From Megamerina dolium (lineage: Eukaryota > Arthropoda > Insecta > Diptera > Megamerinidae), in the NCBI GenBank assembly GCA_963854835.1, contig OY978526.1, forward strand, positions 40,132,140 through 40,196,139: a stretch of 64,000 nt of DNA, in the 5' to 3' direction. The notes under the pieces are model-generated. The model was given only the letters and a program-made list of their open reading frames with translations. It did no database searches and was not told the origin of the DNA. A program made the position numbers and the translations under genes. Positions 58,646-64,000 of the stretch are shown in pieces. Position 1 is the first letter of the stretch; each line of letters starts with the position of its first letter.

Positions 58646-60359
58646 ACTAATCTCTAAAGAGAGTATACCCGGATTAGTCTCCACTCCATTAGTCCCTAAC
58701 TAATGCCTTTCGGGTACAATTGGAGATTGGTTTGTTCTAATCTGTTTATACATGTTTCGTAATTTATTTAAATGAAATTATAATAAGCAGAAAAGTACCT
58801 TTTTTTAATAAGCAAAATTGATCAAATCGCAAGAACACATTCTCTCAGTTGTTATCACAATTTTATCACAGTTTTATCACAATAATATCAGATGCCCATT
58901 GTTTTTTGCATGCATGCTAATGATAATTTGATGTTGTATGCCGCCAAGTAAACATGGAACATTCAAATCAACGGTTTATCCCATATTCTTCGCAAAACAC
59001 TATTTGATCGACACTCAGCTTACATTGTGTATTTCTTCGGGCTACTTTATTTAATAATAAAAAAATATTTTTATAAAATAATAATAAAATCAAAATCAAT
59101 TCAAAATGTTGGAATTTTTTATTGTGTTTAAAATTGAAAAGGGTAAGAAAAAACATTAGTGTCCTCACCATAAACGAAGTAAACGTCACATTAGACGATT
59201 AGTGCCTAAGGAAAGTAAACTATGGAATATGCTATATTCAATCTTTATATTTTATTAAAATATTATCCTTAGATTATATTAAAATATTCTTTCTGTAGAA
59301 AGAAGCTGCAGTCACTGCTCCACATTCGGAAAAAAATTCGAGAATATTGAAAGCACTATCAGCGAGCTTCGGCGGGTGGTAGAAGGGAAAAATGCCGCAA
59401 TAATGCACGCGATCGCAACACAAAAGTTGGTAACAGAGCAGCAGGTGTGGCAAGAATCAGAAAAATACCAGTTGCAAAATATTTGCCGTTGAGTAGCTTA
59501 GAAGAACTAAGCCGAATGGAAAAAAAAAATTTCTACCGCCAACAGAGATATTTATGTATGTAATTCAGAATCTTTTTTTATGAATTTATAATTTATTTGT
59601 GTTTTTTAACAGGATTTCTTCCATTTTGTGCAATGACATCAAGAACATATCACTGGTGCTTAAGACGCAGCTAATACAGCAAATAAATGTTGACGGATCA
59701 CATGGTAAAGTGAGGTTGATATCGTTTCGAAACTTTTATTACGTATTTACAGGTATAGACGACGCTTATTTAACAGGATTTGTTGTTTTTGTTTTTAACA
59801 TTTGTTTAACATTTGAGGAGCTATTTCCAAATTGCCGTACAAAGGATTAACTCCTAAAGAAATTATAAGACGGCCTTTGCACTTCGAAAAAGCAAAGCAG
59901 TTTAAAAGCTTTCATCGGGAGAAGAAGAAGAAGCAAACATGAATTTATTGCCTTTACCTTCCTCCGGTTTTAGTGTCAAATTTACAATATTTTTACACTT
60001 GAACTACTTATAAATTTGTTTTTTCCCCATACTAATTTTGTTTTTTCATAATATTTTGTATTTCCTTTTTCCTTATTGAAAAATGTTTTTATATTTATAT
60101 TCTAAATATGGATCTATGGATTTAAATTTCTTTTCGTTCTTATTTATTTTGACTACTGTAATAATGTTATGTTAATGTTGTTGTTGTTGATATTAAATTT
60201 ATATAAAATTGACTAAACTTGAAATAGTTTGTTATATTATATTTATATTTTGCTGGAAATGTGGGTGTAAAAGGGAATATATCCAAAAGGAACAAAAAGC
60301 GACTAATCTATTTTTGTACCCGTTCGGGTATGTCACCTTCAATACCTTTATAGATTAGT
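58646..60359. mobile_element. Putative 1.7-kb DNA transposon with nested inverted repeats
   Basis: ACTAATCTCTAAAG (58646-58659) is matched in inverse by CTTTATAGATTAGT (60346-60359) with one mismatch. Further in, CGGGTACAA (58711-58719) is matched in inverse by TTGTACCCG (60314-60322), and both are followed by an AGATTGG/AGATTAG motif. GATTAGTC-like motifs recur near both ends, as in elements with subterminal transposase-binding repeats. The interior holds decayed coding sequence (59340-59935). No target duplication could be fixed because the right end is itself duplicated (GATTAGTCTATAGATTAGTC). Superfamily not assigned. Confidence 0.5.
59340..59935 (+). pseudogene. Decayed DUF4806-like coding sequence inside the TIR element
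   Basis: One frame reads ENIESTISELRRVVEGKNAA, then MHAIATQKLVTEQQVWQES and stops. A second continues KYLPLSSLEELSRMEKKN. After an AACAG that could be an acceptor (59606-59610) comes ISSILCNDIKNISLVLKT, then INVDGSHGKVRLISFRNFYY. A coiled-coil stretch, the LPL-S-EEL--ME block and the downstream G-GKV-L--FRNFY region fit the DUF4806 domain found in many insect and transposon-linked proteins. A third segment reads LPYKGLTPKEIIRRPLHFEK and ends KKKKQT with TGA at 59939. Several stops and shifts lie between, so it is a pseudogene or at best an intron-split gene. The domain match is from memory of the consensus and is tentative. Confidence 0.35.
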
Positions 60360-60373
60360 CTATAGATTAGTCT

Positions 60374-62985
60374 ATTTTATATGATAAAAATACTTATCTA
60401 AATACATACAATTCGGAACAATCAGTACAAATTGTATGCACACATTAAGCTTAGTTACAAATGAAACAAATATATAAAATTTGTAAACAGCTTTACAAAG
60501 AAATATCGATCATCTTCCTTTAAATATTGTGAAGAAAATATTACAGAGAATTCTTCCAAAAAGCTGATAAAAAAAATCCATGAAATTGTTTTAATAGAAA
60601 CGTTTTTGCATTGGAGATATTGATAGTGCATGTTCGAATTCGACATTAACTCGTAAATAAACGCAGTAACGAATTCGATGCTTAATGTGAAATAAATTAC
60701 AAAGCTAAGCATTAATAATATTCCATTTCAAGTGAAGTGAATACATAAATGAAAACAATATGCAGTTTATTAACGCACAAATAATTTCCATCAAAAATAA
60801 ACTCATCAGCGAATCGAAAAAGTTTAATCATGCTGTAAAATTCTGCGTTAAATTCGAATTCGAAATAAATTCACCTGGGTTGTTGAGTTGTTTTAAAATT
60901 AAATGTGCAAAAGTTAACATATTACAATTGTGGTAAGTAAATTAACATTTGTTTGCGCTTCTATTGAATCAACATATACAAACATTAAGATTCTTCTCAT
61001 ATTTACTTCTTGTTCTTTGGCAAATTGTCTGTTTCACTTGGCATGTGTCAAACTCAAATATTGGCATCATATGCATAGGCATACCGGATGTCATCGTGAC
61101 AATTTTCTTTGATACACATATTGGCACATTTTATACATTTTCAAATGCTAGTTTACACTCAATATATGTAACTAGCTGTCCATGTAGAATTCTCTACCTT
61201 TTATTTTCGAATTAGTTTCACTGATATGACACCATAAAGGATAATATTATACTGCCACAGGTTATATGGTTATTGTCTAAAAGTCGAAATGCCAACAATA
61301 ATTATTTACATATATTCTTATACTATTCTGCTTTAATTTCTCCAATAGAATATTGTGACTTCAATTTTGTAAAAATAACTATTCTATGCATGTATTGACT
61401 TGACTTGAAAATCCAATCCTGACAAATATTTATACCACTTACGTTTTCTTGATGTTACTACCTAAATGCTACACATGCATTGATTGCACTGTGCAACAAA
61501 TTTTCAGGTTTACCATGAGGTTTATGGACGGGATAATACACTCATCCAGAAATAGTGTTGCATAGTGTAACAATGTATATAAAACAGTAAGTCTATACAT
61601 AAGGGATATAGAATTTATGTATAAAGTACTTATATTTGTCATTTGCTGACACATACAAACAGAAATATTATTAGATGCATATAATCTTACTATATAAAGG
61701 CATGTTCTGTTATCTTTACTAAATCGTTACCAAAGACATATTGTAAAGGAAACTTAAAAGACAAAATGATTTAAATTGTCGTAAGAGATCTAAATTTTGG
61801 TATTAAAAATTTTAAGGTTTATATTTTTTTCAAATAATTGGAAAATTATGTAATTTGTATTTTCAAATTATATATGAATAATATATATTGTATTTACTTA
61901 AAAACGCATGGTGGTGCAGAGACTCAGTCATGTCTATATAGAGGTAGACTTTTAATTTTCATAAAATTCTTTTTGCTTTTTGTTGCGACACATCTGCTCT
62001 GCATTCACGCATACATATTCATAATGCACGTGAAAGCACCGCGACATGTAGTAGCAGACATGTATACCCACTTATGCATACATATTCATTCATGTATGCA
62101 TATATGGGAATGTACCATATATACATGTGTACATACCGATGCTCGTATATTCGTACATATAATGTAATGAAGCACAGGCATATGCATTCGAACATGTGAG
62201 CACTTGTAAATGTCCTTTTACTATTATGTTTGATTAATTAGCTGTAGACAGCAAAGTTCACGCATTTGTCTCTTCATCATCATGTTGACCCATATTTCGA
62301 GTGCATCATGACAACAGTAAGCACTTTTTCATAGACGTACTCGTATATATTTATGGATATTAGCTGTAGTAATGTATGCGTTTGAGTTGTAGTACCTATT
62401 TGTAAGCAATAGTTAGTAGAAAAAGAAATTTCTAGGAATTTTTAGAGAAAGCACAGATACTCTTCTTTTTTGTTTACAATATTGTGCAATGTCATGTATT
62501 TTAACTGTAAAATACCAAACTCTACTATATAATATTGAATTAAATTATGAACTAAAACATTCCAAAAGTTAACGCCTTGATCTCGCCTCTAGATACATTA
62601 ATAGTAATAATGTAACTAAATTAATCATGGATTGATGTGATGAAAGAGTAAGCAATATGTTTTCCATCAGTAAGAAAAACAAAAAACAAAAACGCAGAAC
62701 CCTGTCTTTTACAAATATGAATATTATGAATCTAAAATTTTAACATTCTGTTGATTTCACAAATTTTGTCAGGGTCGTTATTTGGGGACGGAATGATTCC
62801 AACACGAGACGAAAGACCTAGACCCATGAAGTAAAATTGTTTTAATGGCCATGTTACGTTTGCAATTTTTTGCATACGTGTTTTTAGAATAAGTGGAAAA
62901 TAATGGTTAAAATTCATATCGGAGCGAAATATGTAATACTGGTATTTATAGTAAAATTTCACGAGAAATAATTTTGTAAAACATT
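60374..62985. other. AT-rich non-coding stretch
   Basis: Short frames only, TATG/CA repeats and no known motif. A 109-codon plus-strand frame at 61838-62167 is built from CATACATA-like repeats and is not a gene. Confidence 0.5.
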
Positions 62986-63078
62986 TTAACGCCTTACCTC
63001 TCTCACGAAAGGGTCATTTTGATCCCTTTTTAGTAAAGTATGAACAAAATGACATTTGCGAGGTCGCTAGAGGGTTAA
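62986..63078. repeat. 93-bp TTAA-flanked palindromic segment (piggyBac-like MITE?)
   Basis: TTAA stands at both ends (62986-62989 and 63075-63078). The minus-strand reading begins TTAACCCTCTAG, similar to piggyBac-type termini. Inside, GTCATTTTG (63013-63021) has its exact inverse CAAAATGAC (63045-63053), and GGGTCATTTTGATCCC is itself a near palindrome. The outermost bases match poorly as inverted repeats, so the class is uncertain. Confidence 0.35.
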
Positions 63079-63280
63079 CAAAGAAACAAAAATTTTACGA
63101 AAATATTCACTATTCACCTTCTCTTTAAGAATATTACTTGTATCCCAATTGTATAAATATGTAGCCTAAGTGTAAATAGTTTTTGGATTGAGCATAAATA
63201 TTTTGCCAAAAAAGTAAAATGAAAGCTTGCAAGTCAGATGTCAACAGCTTTTGCTACTGCTTCCAACTAAAATATATACT

Positions 63281-63421
63281 TATGTGGCCAATGCAGCATC
63301 ACAAGATATACTGCTCCAGTCGTGTCTGTTTTTTATTCCTGGCGATAGTTAGAAATCCTAGCGCTGTTTTCCAATTGGTTGGGTCTTCTTTTCCGACTGC
63401 GTCATCCCGCGTGTTTCGTTC
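63281..63421 (-). repeat. Decayed second copy of the RTE-like 3' end
   Basis: On the minus strand, GAAGACCCAACC, AACAGCGCTAGGATTTCTAA, CTATCGCCAGG and finally TGGCCACATAAG align in order with the coding end and tail of the insertion at 54366-54753. It has small deletions and no open frame. It is much older than that copy and directly adjoins the MITE at 63438. Confidence 0.65.
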
Positions 63422-63437
63422 TTCTAAAAATACATCT

Positions 63438-63969
63438 AATAGCATAGACAAACGGCAGCCTAATTCCGGATTACCGAGTTAATTCGAATTAACTCGGGCA
63501 TTAACTGCAGCTAATCCGCATAAACTCGATGAATTAATTCTCAAAATAAAAGAGGATTAGGGCAATTTGTGATGGCAACACTGCTGAAAGTTTTCTATTG
63601 CGAATTTTTCTCCATCCATTTTACAATATATTAGGTGTGTTCGCTAATAAAAAACGTTCAACAATTGCTAACAGTTTTCAACATGAAAAGTGTTGGCGAA
63701 CAAATAAATCCAGCTGTCAATTACGAACGGTGAATGTCAATTTACAAGTTTCTGATAGTTTTCAGTTCACGTACTTCTTATAGATTTTCTCATATCGAGA
63801 GTGATAGATGACAGAAATTGATAGTGATAGTAATGTAAGTGGACAGACCTAATAAAACAGCATTCAGCCGTTTAGTTAATCCGCAATACTGCCGTCTGTC
63901 AGGTTATTATTTTATTCGGATTAGGTGCGCCGGTAATCCGGAATTAGGCTGCCGTTTGTCTAGGCTATT
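63438..63969. mobile_element. 532-bp MITE with 39-bp terminal inverted repeats
   Basis: The left end (63438-63476) and right end (63931-63969) are inverse copies over 39 bases with one mismatch. Their core reads AGACAAACGGCAGCC then TAATTCCGGATTACCG. Inside, TAATCCG/CGGATTA motifs recur (63511, 63880, 63916 and neighbours), and a perfect 24-bp palindrome lies at 63474-63497. There is no transposase. Inverted repeats this similar suggest fairly recent mobility. The flanks (TCT..AGA) do not show a clear target duplication, so the superfamily is open. Confidence 0.85.
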
Positions 63970-64000
63970 AAGATCTTGCTTGGAATTTTTTGAGATTTAA

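Noticed and set aside
61838..62167. 109-codon plus-strand frame
   Set aside because: Composed of CATACATA/TATG-type repeats giving cysteine, histidine and isoleucine runs, with no homology-like motif.
1..64000. CRISPR arrays, operons, tRNA or rRNA genes
   Set aside because: No regularly spaced direct repeats of CRISPR type, no ribosome-binding-site-led gene clusters, and the tRNA-like heads seen are SINE parts lacking an intact cloverleaf.

Overview
The window looks like AT-rich intronic or intergenic DNA from a fly. It has dense CA, GA, GAA, AAC and GAT microsatellites, no operons, scattered transposon debris and almost no intact coding sequence. A tephritid fruit fly is the best guess. The reasons are a full-length mariner of the DD41D (rosa-like) type, a group first recognised in tephritids, and DINE-1/mini-me-like elements typical of Diptera. 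This is inference, because no host gene could be named.

Host genes are very sparse. The best supported coding piece is one internal exon on the minus strand (8024-8194) with a good acceptor, a good donor and a 57-codon in-frame length. It encodes a proline/arginine-rich, cytoplasmic-looking peptide. Weaker candidates are a signal-peptide-like first exon on the minus strand (24281 downward), a 75-nt intron-like splice pair on the plus strand (28600-28674) and a short GC-rich island of uncertain strand at 6170-6245. If the two minus-strand pieces belong together, most of the window would be introns of one long gene.

The rest is a transposon graveyard. (1) A tRNA-derived SINE family of about 370 bp occurs as at least eight copies or fragments (9.65, 10.88, 16.7, 23.2, 23.9, 35.5, 46.8 and 57.9 kb). 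Three are nearly whole and have clear target-site duplications. (2) Two DINE/Helentron-like non-autonomous elements lie in opposite orientation (10.77-11.83 and 24.65-26.22 kb). One carries a ~298-bp internal tandem repeat and the other a patch of SINE sequence. (3) Class II remnants are a complete 1277-bp DD41D mariner with 31-bp TIRs (38031-39307), two DD34D-type mariner pseudogenes (26.4-27.1 and 57.1-57.7 kb), a Tc1-like C-terminus (49.95-50.43 kb), a 1.7-kb TIR element holding decayed DUF4806-like coding sequence (58.65-60.36 kb), a 532-bp MITE with 39-bp TIRs (63.4-64.0 kb) and smaller palindromic elements. (4) Non-LTR retrotransposon pieces are an RTE-like RT remnant (32.66-33.24 kb), a 5'-truncated RTE-like 3' end with a 12-bp target duplication (54366-54753), a second decayed copy of that 3' end (63.3 kb), and RNase H or C-terminal zinc-knuckle remnants near 40.4 and 44.5 kb.

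No gene set here works together. The biology is transposon turnover: no transposase in the window is intact, and the SINE appears to share its 3' end with the RTE-like element, which may have mobilised it. All identifications come from reading motifs by eye.
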